64,000 nucleotides of DNA. It comes from Pseudomonas sp. dw_612 (GTDB lineage Bacteria > Pseudomonadota > Gammaproteobacteria > Pseudomonadales > Pseudomonadaceae). Of the stretch, positions 35,499-47,052 are shown piece after piece (positions within the stretch are counted from its first letter, which is position 1; each line of letters starts with the position of its first letter). The notes under the pieces are model-generated. The model was not told the DNA's origin. It saw only the letters and a program-made list of their open reading frames with translations, and did no database searches. The stretch spans positions 248,001 to 312,000 of the forward strand of contig NZ_JAAVVC010000001.1 of the NCBI RefSeq assembly GCF_018449725.1. Reading direction: 5' to 3'. A program made the translations under genes and the position numbers.

Positions 35499-36611
35499 TC
35501 AACGCTCAAGCAGAATCCGCAGCATGCGACGCAGCGGTTCGGCCGCGCCCCACAGCAGTTGGTCGCCGACGGTGAAGGCGCCGACGTACTGGGTGCCCAT
35601 GTTCAGCTTGCGCAGACGGCCAACCGGTACGTTCAGGGTGCCGGTGACTTTCGTCGGGCTGAGTTCCTGAATGCTCGCTTCGCGGCTGTTCGGTACCAGT
35701 TTGACCCAAGGGTTGTGTTGGCTGATCAGCCCTTCAATGTCGGCAATCGGCACGTCTTTGTTCAGTTTGATGGTCAGCGCCTGGCTGTGGCAACGCATGG
35801 CGCCGATGCGCACGCAGATGCCGTCCACCGGGATCGGGCTCTTGAAGCGACCGAGGATCTTGTTGGTCTCGGCCTGGGCCTTCCACTCTTCGCGGCTCTG
35901 GCCGTTCGGCAGTTCCTTGTCGATCCACGGGATCAGGCTGCCAGCCAGCGGTACGCCGAAGTTTTCGGTCGGGTACGCGTCGCTGCGCATGGCTTCGGCC
36001 ACACGGCGGTCGATGTCGAGGATCGCGCTGGCCGGGTCGGCCAGTTGATCGGCGACAGCGGCGTGGGTCGCGCCCATTTGCTTGATCAGTTCACGCATGT
36101 TCTGCGCGCCGGCACCGGAAGCCGCCTGATACGTCATGGCGCTCATCCACTCGACCAGACCGGCTTCGAACAAGCCGCCCAGGCCCATCAGCATCAGGCT
36201 GACGGTGCAGTTGCCGCCGATGTAGTTCTTGGTGCCCGCATCGAGCTGCTGGTCGATGACCTTGCGGTTCACCGGGTCCAGCACGATCACCGCGTCATCC
36301 TGCATGCGCAGGCTGGAAGCGGCGTCGATCCAGTAACCCTGCCAGCCGGCTTCGCGCAGTTTCGGGAAGACTTCGCTGGTGTAGTCGCCACCCTGGCAGG
36401 TCAGAATCACGTCGAGGGTCTTCAGCTCTTCAATGCTGTAAGCGTCCTTGAGCGGAGCAATGTCCTTGCCCACGGACGGGCCTTGGCCACCGACATTGGA
36501 AGTGGTGAAAAACACCGGCTCGATAAGATCGAAATCCTGCTCTTCCAGCATCCGCTGCATGAGCACGGAACCGACCATACCGCGCCAACCGATCAGACCT
36601 ACACGTTTCAT
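35499..36611 (-). CDS. asd: Aspartate-semialdehyde dehydrogenase Asd
   Basis: A 370-residue gammaproteobacterial-type ASADH. The NADP loop is [10 protein letters not shown], the catalytic cysteine lies in [10 protein letters not shown], and the substrate histidine in [10 protein letters not shown]. It makes aspartate semialdehyde for lysine, threonine and methionine synthesis, and also the precursor of diaminobutyrate used by AcsF. It follows leuB after 69 bases. Confidence 0.96.
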   Translation of the reverse strand: MKRVGLIGWRGMVGSVLMQRMLEEQDFDLIEPVFFTTSNVGGQGPSVGKDIAPLKDAYSIEELKTLDVILTCQGGDYTSEVFPKLREAGWQGYWIDAASSLRMQDDAVIVLDPVNRKVIDQQLDAGTKNYIGGNCTVSLMLMGLGGLFEAGLVEWMSAMTYQAASGAGAQNMRELIKQMGATHAAVADQLADPASAILDIDRRVAEAMRSDAYPTENFGVPLAGSLIPWIDKELPNGQSREEWKAQAETNKILGRFKSPIPVDGICVRIGAMRCHSQALTIKLNKDVPIADIEGLISQHNPWVKLVPNSREASIQELSPTKVTGTLNVPVGRLRKLNMGTQYVGAFTVGDQLLWGAAEPLRRMLRILLER

Positions 36612-36680
36612 CGCAACTACACCTTCTTGAAAAAGTGGGCCGCTGCTTTCATGGGTGAAAGTGGCAGCGGGCCCGAGAGA

Positions 36681-37763
<1,083 letters not shown>

Positions 37764-37814
37764 GCTTTCCTCATGTCATCAGTCGGTGCGCCCGTGGGCG
37801 CGCCCGGAAAAATT

Positions 37815-38582
37815 CTATCGTTCTGCCATCAGCACCAGTACATCTGTACTGAACGAACCGTCGGCCTCAATCTCAAAATATTCGCGTACTTCATGGCCCA
37901 TCGATTGCTGCAACTCGCGGATCGCCGCGCGCATGACTTGCGGTGTGCGCATGCGTTCGACCCAGCTGGTGTACTCCAGACGCAGCCGCTGGCGCGTGGT
38001 GCTGCGGGTATGCAACCCCGCTTCGCTGATTTGGCGCAACCACTCGCCGGCAGAATAATCGCGCACATGGCTAGTGTCGCGCAGCACTTCGACGCTTTGC
38101 AGGTAGGTGTCGAACAACGGGCTGCCCGGGGACAGCACGTCGACGAATGCCGCCACGCCACCCGGTTTCAGCACCCGGCGCACTTCCCGCAGGGCCAGGC
38201 CCAGATCGCTCCAATGGTGCGCCGAATAACGGCTGAACACGAAGTCAAACTCGCCATCGGCGAACGGCAGGCGCTCGGCGGCGCCGTTGACCGTAATGAT
38301 ATTGCTGAAACCACGATCAGTCGCCGCCGCAGCCACCACGTCGAGCATTTGCTGGGACAGGTCGTAGGCCACCACTTCCTTGACCAGCGAGGCTACGTGA
38401 AAACTCACGTGACCGGCGCCGCAGCCCAGGTCCAGCACGCGGGCCTCGCCCCGCCCGGCCAGCTCAGCCTGTAGCAGCGCGAATTCGGTGCCTTGAGCGT
38501 GAACGGCGCTGCTCAGGTAGGCCGAGGCCTGTTCACCGAATTGCTTTTGTACGACTTGGCTGTGCTGGGCGGTGCTGGTCAT
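37815..38582 (-). CDS. Class I SAM-dependent methyltransferase
   Basis: A 255-residue UbiE/Coq5-like methyltransferase. Motif I is VLDLGCGAGHVSFHVA, the post-I acidic residue lies in VVAYDLSQQML, and FVFSRYSAHHWSDL corresponds to motif II. It lies between leuD and leuB like PA3119. The substrate is unknown; no quinone-pathway gene is nearby. Confidence 0.88.
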   Translation of the reverse strand: MTSTAQHSQVVQKQFGEQASAYLSSAVHAQGTEFALLQAELAGRGEARVLDLGCGAGHVSFHVASLVKEVVAYDLSQQMLDVVAAAATDRGFSNIITVNGAAERLPFADGEFDFVFSRYSAHHWSDLGLALREVRRVLKPGGVAAFVDVLSPGSPLFDTYLQSVEVLRDTSHVRDYSAGEWLRQISEAGLHTRSTTRQRLRLEYTSWVERMRTPQVMRAAIRELQQSMGHEVREYFEIEADGSFSTDVLVLMAER

Positions 38583-38630
38583 GGGGGACTTCCTTTTTGG
38601 GGTTTAGCCTTGTGGTGTCTGGGCTGCCGT

Positions 38631-38707
38631 CTTCGCGAGCAAGCCCGCTCCCACAGGGGGGTTGTGTTCGCCGCAAATCCACTGTGGGAGCGGGCTTGCT
38701 CGCGAAG
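38631..38707. repeat. Paired inverted REP (ctcgcgagcaagcccgctcc type)
   Basis: Inverted 26-base arms (cttcgcgagcaagcccgctc and complement) lie around a 25-base spacer between leuD and the methyltransferase gene. Confidence 0.92.
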
Positions 38708-38740
38708 AGGCCAGCCCTGTCTACATCAATCCCGGATCAA

Positions 38741-39385
38741 TCAAACATCGCGAAACAACCAAGGCTGACTCGCCCGGTGCTTGCTTTCAAACGTCGCAAT
38801 CGCCTCGTGGTCCATCAATGTCAGACCGATATCGTCCAGGCCATTCACCAGGCAATGCTTGCGAAACTCATCCAGCTCGAAGCTGTAGACCTTGCCATCC
38901 GGCCGGGTCACGGTCTGGGCTACCAGGTCGACGGTCAACTCATAGCCAGGATTCGCCTCGACCTGCTGGAACAACTCATCCACTTCAGCGTCACTCAAGA
39001 TGATCGGCAGCAAGCCGTTCTTGAAGCTGTTGTTGTAGAAAATGTCGGCATAGCTCGGCGCGATGATGCTGCGGAAACCGTACTCTTCCAGGGCCCACGG
39101 CGCGTGTTCACGGCTGGAGCCGCAACCGAAGTTCTCACGGGCCAGCAGCACGCTGGCGCCTTGGTAGCGTTCGGCGTTGAGCACGAAATCCTTGTTCAGC
39201 GGGCGCTTGGAGTTGTCCTGGTAGGCGTAGCCCACGTCCAGGTAACGCCATTCGTCGAACAGATTCGGACCAAAACCGGTGCGTTTGATCGACTTCAGAA
39301 ACTGCTTCGGAATGATCTGGTCGGTGTCGACGTTGGCCCGGTCCAATGGCGCGACCAAACCGGTGTGTTGGGTAAAAGCTCTCAT
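38741..39385 (-). CDS. leuD: 3-isopropylmalate dehydratase small subunit LeuD
   Basis: A 214-residue swivel-domain subunit. [17 protein letters not shown] near the N-terminus and [15 protein letters not shown] are diagnostic. With LeuC it isomerises 2-isopropylmalate. It follows leuC after 10 bases. Confidence 0.97.
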   Translation of the reverse strand: MRAFTQHTGLVAPLDRANVDTDQIIPKQFLKSIKRTGFGPNLFDEWRYLDVGYAYQDNSKRPLNKDFVLNAERYQGASVLLARENFGCGSSREHAPWALEEYGFRSIIAPSYADIFYNNSFKNGLLPIILSDAEVDELFQQVEANPGYELTVDLVAQTVTRPDGKVYSFELDEFRKHCLVNGLDDIGLTLMDHEAIATFESKHRASQPWLFRDV

Positions 39386-39395
39386 GTGCGGTTCC

Positions 39396-40814
39396 TCAGA
39401 TCAGTTCGCGAACGTCGATGAAACGACCGTTGACGGCAGCCGCAGCGGCCATCGCCGGGCTGACCAGGTGCGTACGGCCACCGGCGCCCTGACGCCCTTC
39501 GAAGTTGCGGTTGGAGGTCGAGGCGCAATGCTCGCCCGACTCCAAGCGGTCCGGGTTCATCGCCAGGCACATCGAGCAACCCGGTTCACGCCACTCGAAA
39601 CCGGCTTCGAGGAAAATCTTGTCCAGGCCTTCAGCCTCGGCTTGCGCCTTCACCAGGCCCGAGCCCGGCACCACGATGGCTTGCTTGATGGTCGAAGCGA
39701 CTTTACGGCCCTTGGCGATGACTGCCGCGGCGCGCAGGTCTTCGATCCGCGAGTTGGTGCAGGAGCCGATAAAGACACGGTCCAATTGAATGTCGGTGAT
39801 CGCCTGATTGGCGCTCAAACCCATGTATTTCAACGCGCGTTCGATGGAACCGCGTTTGACCAGGTCCATCTCTTTCGCCGGGTCCGGCACGTTCTGATCA
39901 ACGGCCAAGACCATCTCTGGCGAAGTGCCCCAGCTGACTTGTGGCTTGATCTGGGTGGCGTCGAGCTCCACGACAGTGTCGAACACGGCATCAGTGTCGG
40001 AAACCAAATCTTTCCAGGCTTCGACAGCCATGTCCCACTCCGCGCCTTTCGGTGCGAAGGGACGGCCCTTGACGTATTCCACGGTTTTTTCGTCCGCCGC
40101 CACCAGACCCACGCGGGCGCCGGCCTCGATGGACATGTTGCAGATAGTCATGCGGCCTTCGATGGACAAATCACGAATCGCGCTGCCGGCGAATTCGATG
40201 GCATGGCCGTTACCGCCGGCGGTGCCGATCTTGCCGATCACCGCGAGCACGATGTCCTTGGCCGTCACGCCGAACGGCAATTTGCCCTCGACCGACACCA
40301 GCATGTTTTTCATTTTCTTGGCGACCAGGCACTGCGTGGCGAACACGTGCTCGACTTCGGAGGTGCCGATGCCATGGGCCAACGCGCCAAACGCGCCGTG
40401 GGTCGAGGTGTGCGAGTCGCCGCAGACCACGGTCATGCCCGGCAAGGTCGCGCCCTGCTCCGGGCCGATCACGTGAACGATGCCCTGACGCACGTCATTC
40501 ATTTTGAATTCGGTGATGCCATATTCGTCGCAGTAGTCATCGAGGGTCTGAACCTGCAAACGCGAAACCTGGTCGGTAATCGCTTCGATGCCGCCCTTGC
40601 GATCCGGGGTGGTCGGCACGTTGTGGTCCGGGGTGGCGATGATCGAGTCGACACGCCAAGGCTTGCGCCCGGCCAGACGCAGGCCTTCGAAAGCTTGGGG
40701 CGAAGTCACTTCATGGATGATGTGGCGGTCGATATAGATCAGCGACGACCCATCGTCGCGCCGTTTCACTTCATGGGAATCCCAGAGCTTGTCGTAAAGC
40801 GTTTTGCCGGCCAT
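39396..40814 (-). CDS. leuC: 3-isopropylmalate dehydratase large subunit LeuC
   Basis: A 472-residue aconitase-family subunit. The [4Fe-4S] ligands lie in [13 protein letters not shown] and [10 protein letters not shown], and [19 protein letters not shown] is conserved. It is the first gene of the leuCD unit and diverges from a LysR regulator across a 153-bp gap that should hold both promoters. Confidence 0.97.
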   Translation of the reverse strand: MAGKTLYDKLWDSHEVKRRDDGSSLIYIDRHIIHEVTSPQAFEGLRLAGRKPWRVDSIIATPDHNVPTTPDRKGGIEAITDQVSRLQVQTLDDYCDEYGITEFKMNDVRQGIVHVIGPEQGATLPGMTVVCGDSHTSTHGAFGALAHGIGTSEVEHVFATQCLVAKKMKNMLVSVEGKLPFGVTAKDIVLAVIGKIGTAGGNGHAIEFAGSAIRDLSIEGRMTICNMSIEAGARVGLVAADEKTVEYVKGRPFAPKGAEWDMAVEAWKDLVSDTDAVFDTVVELDATQIKPQVSWGTSPEMVLAVDQNVPDPAKEMDLVKRGSIERALKYMGLSANQAITDIQLDRVFIGSCTNSRIEDLRAAAVIAKGRKVASTIKQAIVVPGSGLVKAQAEAEGLDKIFLEAGFEWREPGCSMCLAMNPDRLESGEHCASTSNRNFEGRQGAGGRTHLVSPAMAAAAAVNGRFIDVRELI

Positions 40815-40967
40815 CAGACGGTCCTCATCAGCTTGCTTCTATTTTCTATGCCTTGGGTCGTGCACGGTTCAATAACCCCTTGGCTTGTGAGGTCGATCCT
40901 AGGGGGTTACATTAAATAACTCAAATTCATATTTTTCATGCTTTGGATAACCAACTGGAATACAACA

Positions 40968-41858
40968 ATGGATCTGGCCAACCTCAACGCTTTTATCGCG
41001 ATTGCCGAGACCGGGAGTTTCTCCGGCGCGGGCGAACGGCTGCACCTGACACAACCGGCGATCAGCAAGCGCATCGCCGGGCTGGAGCAGCAATTGAAGG
41101 TGCGCCTGTTTGATCGCCTGGGCCGTGAAGTCGGCCTGACCGAGGCCGGCCGCGCCCTGCTGCCACGGGCTTATCAGATTCTGAATGTGCTGGACGACAC
41201 CCGCCGCGCCCTGACCAACCTGACCGGCGAAGTCAGCGGGCGCCTGACCCTGGCCACCAGTCACCACATCGGCCTGCACCGCTTGCCGCCCTTATTAAGG
41301 GAATTCACCCGACGTTACCCACAAGTAGCGCTGGATATTCAGTTCCTCGATTCGGAAGTGGCCTACGAAGAAATCCTCCATGGCCGCGCCGAGCTGGCGG
41401 TCATCACCCTGGCGCCGGAGCCCCATGCGTTGGTCAAGGCCACGCCAGTGTGGGACGACCCACTGGATTTCGTGGTCGCCCCGGAGCATTCGCTGATCAG
41501 CGACGGCCCGGTCAGCCTGGCGGATATCGCCCTGCATCCGGCGGTTTTCCCCGGCGGCAACACCTTTACTCACCACATCGTCCAGCGCCTGTTCGAAGCC
41601 CAAGGCCTTACACCGAACATCGCCATGAGCACGAATTATCTGGAAACCATCAAGATGATGGTGTCGATCGGCCTGGCCTGGAGCGTTTTGCCGCGCACCA
41701 TGCTCGATGATCAGGTGGCGCGGATACCTTTGCCGGGCATACAACTCACTCGCCAGCTAGGCTATATCCTGCACACGGAAAGGACGCTTTCGAATGCGGC
41801 ACGTGCCTTTATGGCCCTGCTGGATGCACAAATCGATCTGCCACGGACCCACGGCTGA
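40968..41858 (+). CDS. LysR family transcriptional regulator
   Basis: A 296-residue LysR regulator with an N-terminal winged helix (AETGSFSGAGERLHLTQPAISKRIAGLEQQL) and a periplasmic-binding-like effector domain. The ATG at 40968 (MDLANLNAF) is chosen over one 30 bases upstream because it matches the family start. It is divergent from leuC like PA3122, so control of leucine synthesis is likely. Confidence 0.92.
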   Translation: MDLANLNAFIAIAETGSFSGAGERLHLTQPAISKRIAGLEQQLKVRLFDRLGREVGLTEAGRALLPRAYQILNVLDDTRRALTNLTGEVSGRLTLATSHHIGLHRLPPLLREFTRRYPQVALDIQFLDSEVAYEEILHGRAELAVITLAPEPHALVKATPVWDDPLDFVVAPEHSLISDGPVSLADIALHPAVFPGGNTFTHHIVQRLFEAQGLTPNIAMSTNYLETIKMMVSIGLAWSVLPRTMLDDQVARIPLPGIQLTRQLGYILHTERTLSNAARAFMALLDAQIDLPRTHG

Positions 41859-41927
41859 CTTGTGCTACTCCTATAGAGCTGCGAAACCCCGTGCCTAACG
41901 CCCCATTCAGCCCAAGGCCTGCTGCCA

Positions 41928-44900
41928 ATGCCCAAATCTGTTGACCGTATTCCGCCGATGCCGCGTATTCAGGCCATTGACCCGCAGCGGTCAGAGCAGA
42001 GCTGGGAAAGCGCCCCGCAGTTGCTGGCCGCGCTCAACGGCGCGCATCTGGGCGCGTGGTATTGGGACATCGAACGCGGGCAGATCAGTTGGTCCCGGGG
42101 CACCCAGGCGCTGTTCGGCTTCGATCCCAAGCAACCGCTTCCGGCGGACCTGGAATACCTCGACCTGTTGCCGCCCGAGGACCGGGCGAAAACCATTCGT
42201 GCGTTCCATCAAGTCATCGCCGGCGCCCCGCTGGAACAGGCGATGCATCACCGCATCCGCTGGCCCGACGGCAGCCTGCACTGGCTGGAGATCAACGGCA
42301 GCCTGCTGCCGGACAAACACGGTCGGCCACGGATGATCGGGGTGATTCGCGAGATCACCCACCAGCGCCAACGCGAGCAGGCCCTGAGCAGCTCGGAAAA
42401 GCGCTTCGCCACGCTGTTCCACCTGTGCCCGAACATGGTGCTGCTGACCCGCCAGGAAGACGGACTGATCAGCGAGGCCAATCAATATTTCGAAAGCCTG
42501 TTCGGCTGGCCGGTGCAAAGCGTCATTGGCCGCACCACCCTGGAATTGGGCCTGTGGGTGCATCCCGAACAACGGGCCGTGCTGGTCAAGGCAACCAAAG
42601 CCAAGGGCGAATTGATCAGCATGGAAGTGCAGTTTCGCGCCAGCAACGGTCAGGTTCACGATGGCATCCTCAGCGCGCAAAAGGTCGAACTCGAAGGTCA
42701 GCCTTACTTATTGAGCACGTTCCTTGACACCACCGAACGCAAAGCCGCCGAACATGCACTCAAGGACAGCCAGGAACGCCTCGACCTGGCCCTGGACTCG
42801 GCGCAACTCGGCACTTGGGACTGGCACATTCCCAGCGGCATGCTCTATGGCTCGGCGCGGGCGGCGCAGTTGCATGGCCTGGATCCCAAGCCGTTTCATG
42901 AATCTTTCGATGAATTCTTCGAAGGCGTGCCCGGCGAAGAACGCAGCAGCATGCGCAATGCCTACCGCAGCCTGCGCGAAGGCCCGGCCGGCAATTATCA
43001 GTTGACCTATCGGGTGCAATTGCCCGACGGCAGTTCGCGTTTCCTGGAAAGCCGCGCCCGGCTCTATCGCGATGAAAACGGCCAGCCGTTGCGCATGGCC
43101 GGCACCCTGCTGGACATCACCGATCAGGTCGAGCGCGAGCAGCAACTGGTGGCCTCGGAGGAGAAATTCGCCACGCTGTTCCAGGTCAGCCCGGACCCGA
43201 TCTGCGTCACCCGCCAGGAAAGTGGTCAGTTCATCGAGATCAACTCCAGCTTCACCCAGATATTCGGCTGGACCGCCGCCGACGTGATTGGCCGCAGCGC
43301 GGATGAAATCGGCCTGTGGGACGCCTCGGCGAAAAGCCTGCAACGCATCGAGCAGGTTATCCGCGAACAAGGCCTGAGCAACGTTGCGATCCTGGTGCAG
43401 CACAAGGACGGGCAAACCCTGACCTGCGTGATTTCCAGCCGGCAGATCAGCGTCGGCGAACAGCCGTGCATCGTCACGACCCTGCGCGACATCACCCAGC
43501 AACAGCGGTCAGAAGCGGCGCTTAAGGCCAGTGAAGAGAAATTCGCCAAGGCGTTCCACTCCAGCCCCGACGCCATCACCATCACCGAGCGCGACACCGG
43601 ACGCTATCTGGAGGTCAACGACGGCTTCTGTCGCCTGACCGGCTATCGCGCCGACGAAGTGATTGGTAAAACCGTGTATCAGGTCGGCATCTGGGCCGAA
43701 GAGAAACAACGCTCGGCGCTGCTGGCCGAGCTACAGATCAAGGGCCGCGTGCACCATCAGGAGATGCTCGGGCGCAATAAACGCGGGGACCTGCTCACCG
43801 TCGAAGTCTCGGTAGAACCGATCACGCTTAACGAAACCGCATGCCTGCTGCTGACCGCCCGAGACGTCAGCCTGCTGAAAAACGCCGAAGCGCAGATCCG
43901 TCACCTGGCCTACCACGACCCGCTGACCAACCTGCCCAACCGCGCACTGTTGATGGATCGCCTGAGCCAGCAAATCGCCCTGCTCAAGCGCCACAACCTG
44001 CGCGGTGCCTTGATGTTTCTCGACCTCGACCACTTCAAGCACATCAACGACTCCCTGGGTCACCCGGTGGGCGACACGGTGTTGAAGATCATCACCGCAC
44101 GGCTCGAAGCCAGTGTGCGCATGGAAGACACCGTGGCGCGGCTCGGTGGCGACGAGTTCGTGGTGCTGCTCAGTGGCCTGGAAGGTTCGCGCAGCGAAGT
44201 CAGCGAGCAGGTTCGGGAGCTGGCGGACACCTTGCGCGAATTGCTCTCGGAACCGATGTTCCTCGACGGCCAGCGCCTGCAAGTGACGCCGAGCATCGGT
44301 ATCGCGCTGATCCCCGATCACGGCTCGACCCCGACCGACCTGCTCAAGCGCGCCGACATTGCCCTGTACCGGGCCAAGGATTCGGGGCGCAACACCACGC
44401 AGATGTACCACAACACCATGCAGAAGGCCGCCAGCGAACGGCTGCGCATGGAAACCGACCTGCGCCTGGCCCTTTCCCGGGGCGAATTCAGCGTACATTA
44501 CCAACCGCAGGTCGATGCTCAGGACAACCGCATCATCGGCGCCGAAGCCTTGGTGCGCTGGAACCACCCAGAACTCGGCGCGCAATCGCCTACCGAGTTC
44601 ATCAAGGTCCTGGAAGACAGCGGGTTGATTCTGGAAGTCGGCACCTGGATCCTCGACGAAGCCTGCGATGCCTTCAAACAATTGATCGCCAAGGGTCTGA
44701 TTGACCCGCTCAATTTCAGCCTGTGCGTGAACATCAGCCCACGGCAATTCCGCCAGAACGACTTTGTCGAACGCATCGAACGCAGCCTGAGCAGCCATGG
44801 CCTGCCCTGCTCGCTGCTGAAACTGGAAATCACCGAAGGCATCGTCATCCAGAACCTGGAAGACACCATCAGCAAAATGCGCCGCCTGAAAAAACTCGGC

Positions 44901-45206
44901 GTGAGCTTTGCCATGGACGACTTCGGCACCGGCTATTCCTCACTGACCTACCTCAAGCGCCTGCCAGTGGACACACTGAAAATCGACCAGTCATTTATCC
45001 GCGACGCCACCACCGACCCCAACGACGCCGAAATCATCCGTGCCATCGTCGCCATGGCCCGCAGCCTGGGGCTGGAGGTGATTGCCGAAGGCGTTGAAAC
45101 GCCGGAGCAACTGGCGTTTTTGCAGGGGTTGGGCTGCCATTTGTATCAAGGGTATTTGCACAGTCGGCCGTTGCCGGTGGAGGGGTTTCTGAAACTCCTC
45201 AAATGA
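41928..45206 (+). CDS. Five-PAS GGDEF-EAL cyclic-di-GMP protein
   Basis: A 1092-residue cytoplasmic sensor with no membrane segment. Five PAS domains follow each other (roughly residues 25-150, 150-278, 278-405, 405-530, 530-655), each ending in a DITxxxxxE/Q-type linker. The GGDEF domain is intact (RLGGDEFVVLL, about 739) and has the inhibitory I-site RxxD (RMED) five residues before it. The EAL domain (about 840-1092) keeps GAEALVRW, the KLEITEG glutamate and DDFGTGYSSLTYLKRLP. Both synthesis and hydrolysis are thus possible. PAS ligands are unknown. It stands 69 bases behind the LysR gene. Confidence 0.93.
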   Translation: MPKSVDRIPPMPRIQAIDPQRSEQSWESAPQLLAALNGAHLGAWYWDIERGQISWSRGTQALFGFDPKQPLPADLEYLDLLPPEDRAKTIRAFHQVIAGAPLEQAMHHRIRWPDGSLHWLEINGSLLPDKHGRPRMIGVIREITHQRQREQALSSSEKRFATLFHLCPNMVLLTRQEDGLISEANQYFESLFGWPVQSVIGRTTLELGLWVHPEQRAVLVKATKAKGELISMEVQFRASNGQVHDGILSAQKVELEGQPYLLSTFLDTTERKAAEHALKDSQERLDLALDSAQLGTWDWHIPSGMLYGSARAAQLHGLDPKPFHESFDEFFEGVPGEERSSMRNAYRSLREGPAGNYQLTYRVQLPDGSSRFLESRARLYRDENGQPLRMAGTLLDITDQVEREQQLVASEEKFATLFQVSPDPICVTRQESGQFIEINSSFTQIFGWTAADVIGRSADEIGLWDASAKSLQRIEQVIREQGLSNVAILVQHKDGQTLTCVISSRQISVGEQPCIVTTLRDITQQQRSEAALKASEEKFAKAFHSSPDAITITERDTGRYLEVNDGFCRLTGYRADEVIGKTVYQVGIWAEEKQRSALLAELQIKGRVHHQEMLGRNKRGDLLTVEVSVEPITLNETACLLLTARDVSLLKNAEAQIRHLAYHDPLTNLPNRALLMDRLSQQIALLKRHNLRGALMFLDLDHFKHINDSLGHPVGDTVLKIITARLEASVRMEDTVARLGGDEFVVLLSGLEGSRSEVSEQVRELADTLRELLSEPMFLDGQRLQVTPSIGIALIPDHGSTPTDLLKRADIALYRAKDSGRNTTQMYHNTMQKAASERLRMETDLRLALSRGEFSVHYQPQVDAQDNRIIGAEALVRWNHPELGAQSPTEFIKVLEDSGLILEVGTWILDEACDAFKQLIAKGLIDPLNFSLCVNISPRQFRQNDFVERIERSLSSHGLPCSLLKLEITEGIVIQNLEDTISKMRRLKKLGVSFAMDDFGTGYSSLTYLKRLPVDTLKIDQSFIRDATTDPNDAEIIRAIVAMARSLGLEVIAEGVETPEQLAFLQGLGCHLYQGYLHSRPLPVEGFLKLLK

Positions 45207-45236
45207 CGGGCACACACCCGAAATCGATGCAATCTC

Positions 45237-45385
45237 GTAGCAGCTGTCGAGCCCCGGCGAGGCTGCGTTCGGCGGCGCAGTCGTCGTGAAATCAAGCGAT
45301 GCGGTGTGTCGGGCAAACCGCATATGCAGGGTTTGCGACGGCTTCGCCGCCGAACGCAGCCTCGCCGGGGCTCGACAGCTGCTAC
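45237..45385. repeat. About 150-bp palindromic repeat, gtagcagctg family
   Basis: The left end gtagcagctgtcgagccccg and its inverse at the right end form long perfect arms; the centre is AT-richer. It is the longest of three family members in the window and lies between the convergent GGDEF-EAL and dusC genes, so it may also act as a transcription end. Confidence 0.85.
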
Positions 45386-45428
45386 GACGGGTGTGTTGCG
45401 CTTCAGAGCAGCGGTGGGCTGGAATTTT

Positions 45429-46388
45429 TTAAGCGGCTTCCACGACTTGCAGGCCCAGCAAACGCGAAACCTGATCCAGCTCCGTTTCACGCCGCAGCAC
45501 GGTGAACAACTCCACCGCTTCGGGATAATTGCGGGTCAGCATCGCCAGCCACTGCTTCAAGCGCCCCGGCGATTGACGGGCCGTCATCTGCGCCTTGGCT
45601 TGCAACCAGAAATCCTGAATCAGCGGCAGCAGCTCGGCCCAGGTCATCTCGACCACTTCTTCACCGGCGCGCGCGGCGGCGATTTGTCGGGCCAGGTCCG
45701 GGCGCGACACCAGACCGCGCCCAAGCATGATGTCTTCCACGCCGCTGATTTCGCGGCAACGGCGCCAGTCTTCGACGCTCCAGATATCGCCGTTGGCGAA
45801 TACCGGGACTTTGACCACGTCCTGCACGCGCGGAATCCATTCCCAGTGGGCCGGGGGTTTGTAGCCATCGGTCTTGGTCCGCGCATGGACCACAATGTGC
45901 GCCGCGCCACCTTCGGCCAAGGCCGTGGCGCAGACCAGCGCGCCGTCCGGACTGTCGAAGCCCAGGCGCATCTTGGCGGTGACCGGGATATGCGCAGGCA
46001 CCGCACGACGCACGGTTTCGACGATTTGATTGAGCAGTTCAGGCTCTTTGAGCAGGACCGCGCCGCCACGGGATTTGTTGACGGTCTTGGCCGGGCAGCC
46101 GAAGTTCAGGTCGATGACTTCCGAACCCAGTTCGCAGGCCAGTGCGGCGTTTTCCGCCAGACACACCGGGTCGGAACCGAGCAGCTGCACGCGCAACGGC
46201 ACGCCGGACGCGGTGCGGGCACCGGTCAGCAGTTCAGGGCCGAACTTGTGGTAATAGGCGGGCGTGAGCAGTTGATCGTTGATCCGAATGAATTCGGTCA
46301 CACACCAATCGATACCGCCGACGCGGGTCAGCACGTCCCGCAGGATGTTGTCGACCAACCCCTCCATGGGCGCCAAAGCAATTTGCAT
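45429..46388 (-). CDS. dusC: tRNA-dihydrouridine(16) synthase DusC
   Basis: A 319-residue FMN-dependent Dus protein. [13 protein letters not shown] is the FMN-binding start and the catalytic cysteine lies in [26 protein letters not shown] and [10 protein letters not shown] are conserved. DusC-type sequence (short helical C-terminus, [11 protein letters not shown]) indicates modification of U16. The ATG at 46388 is chosen; a GTG five codons earlier is possible. Confidence 0.92.
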   Translation of the reverse strand: MQIALAPMEGLVDNILRDVLTRVGGIDWCVTEFIRINDQLLTPAYYHKFGPELLTGARTASGVPLRVQLLGSDPVCLAENAALACELGSEVIDLNFGCPAKTVNKSRGGAVLLKEPELLNQIVETVRRAVPAHIPVTAKMRLGFDSPDGALVCATALAEGGAAHIVVHARTKTDGYKPPAHWEWIPRVQDVVKVPVFANGDIWSVEDWRRCREISGVEDIMLGRGLVSRPDLARQIAAARAGEEVVEMTWAELLPLIQDFWLQAKAQMTARQSPGRLKQWLAMLTRNYPEAVELFTVLRRETELDQVSRLLGLQVVEAA

Positions 46389-46462
46389 GGAAAACACACT
46401 CAACGAAAAACGTGCGGCAGTTTACTGGTTTCGGCGGCAATCTGCAGAACATCGCAGATCCA

Positions 46463-46553
46463 CTGTGGGAGCGGGCTTGCTCGCGAAGGCACTCTGTCAG
46501 TCATATCAATGGTGACTGACACACCGCCTTCGCGAGCAAGCCCGCTCCCACAT
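46463..46553. repeat. Paired inverted REP (tgtgggagcgggcttgctcg type)
   Basis: Inverted 29-base arms with a short spacer. It fills the gap between the thioesterase gene and dusC. Confidence 0.92.
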
Positions 46554-46555
46554 GA

Positions 46556-47005
46556 TTAGGTTTTGGTTGTATCCAGGATCTGCAACGCCGGGCCATAGCC
46601 CTCGATAAATTCTGCCGGCATGCGCTTGGGCTTGCCGGTGGACAGTTCGATGCAGACGAAGGTGGTCTGGGCCCGCAGCAACGTGGTGTTATCGCTGGGG
46701 CGCTTGAGCTGGAAGTGTCGGGTCATTTTCAGGCGCTGGTCCCAATCGACGATCCAGGTCGCCAGTTGTAACTCATCACCTTCATAAGCAGCGGCGAGGT
46801 AATCGATCTCATGGCGAACCACGGCCATCGCCCGATCCAGCCGCCGGTACTCGACCAGATCCAGGCCAAGCCGTTGCGAGTGACGCCAGGCACAGCGCTC
46901 GAGCCAGGTCACGTACACCGCGTTATTTGCGTGGCCCAACCCGTCGATGTCCTCGGCGCCGACTTCCAGATCAATGATAAATGGCGTTGCCCGATCCCAG
47001 CCCAT
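46556..47005 (-). CDS. Acyl-CoA thioesterase, 4HBT hotdog family
   Basis: A 149-residue single hotdog domain. The active-site helix motif DGLGHANNAVYVTWLE near residues 20-36 and RHEIDYLAAAYEGDEL are typical of 4-hydroxybenzoyl-CoA thioesterase/YbgC-like proteins. It should hydrolyse an acyl-CoA in the cytoplasm; the chain length is unknown. It lies 47 bases behind the hydrolase gene. Confidence 0.85.
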   Translation of the reverse strand: MGWDRATPFIIDLEVGAEDIDGLGHANNAVYVTWLERCAWRHSQRLGLDLVEYRRLDRAMAVVRHEIDYLAAAYEGDELQLATWIVDWDQRLKMTRHFQLKRPSDNTTLLRAQTTFVCIELSTGKPKRMPAEFIEGYGPALQILDTTKT

Positions 47006-47052
47006 GCCCCACTCCCGGTCAGATAAATTCGACCGGGGCAGTGTAACGGATG

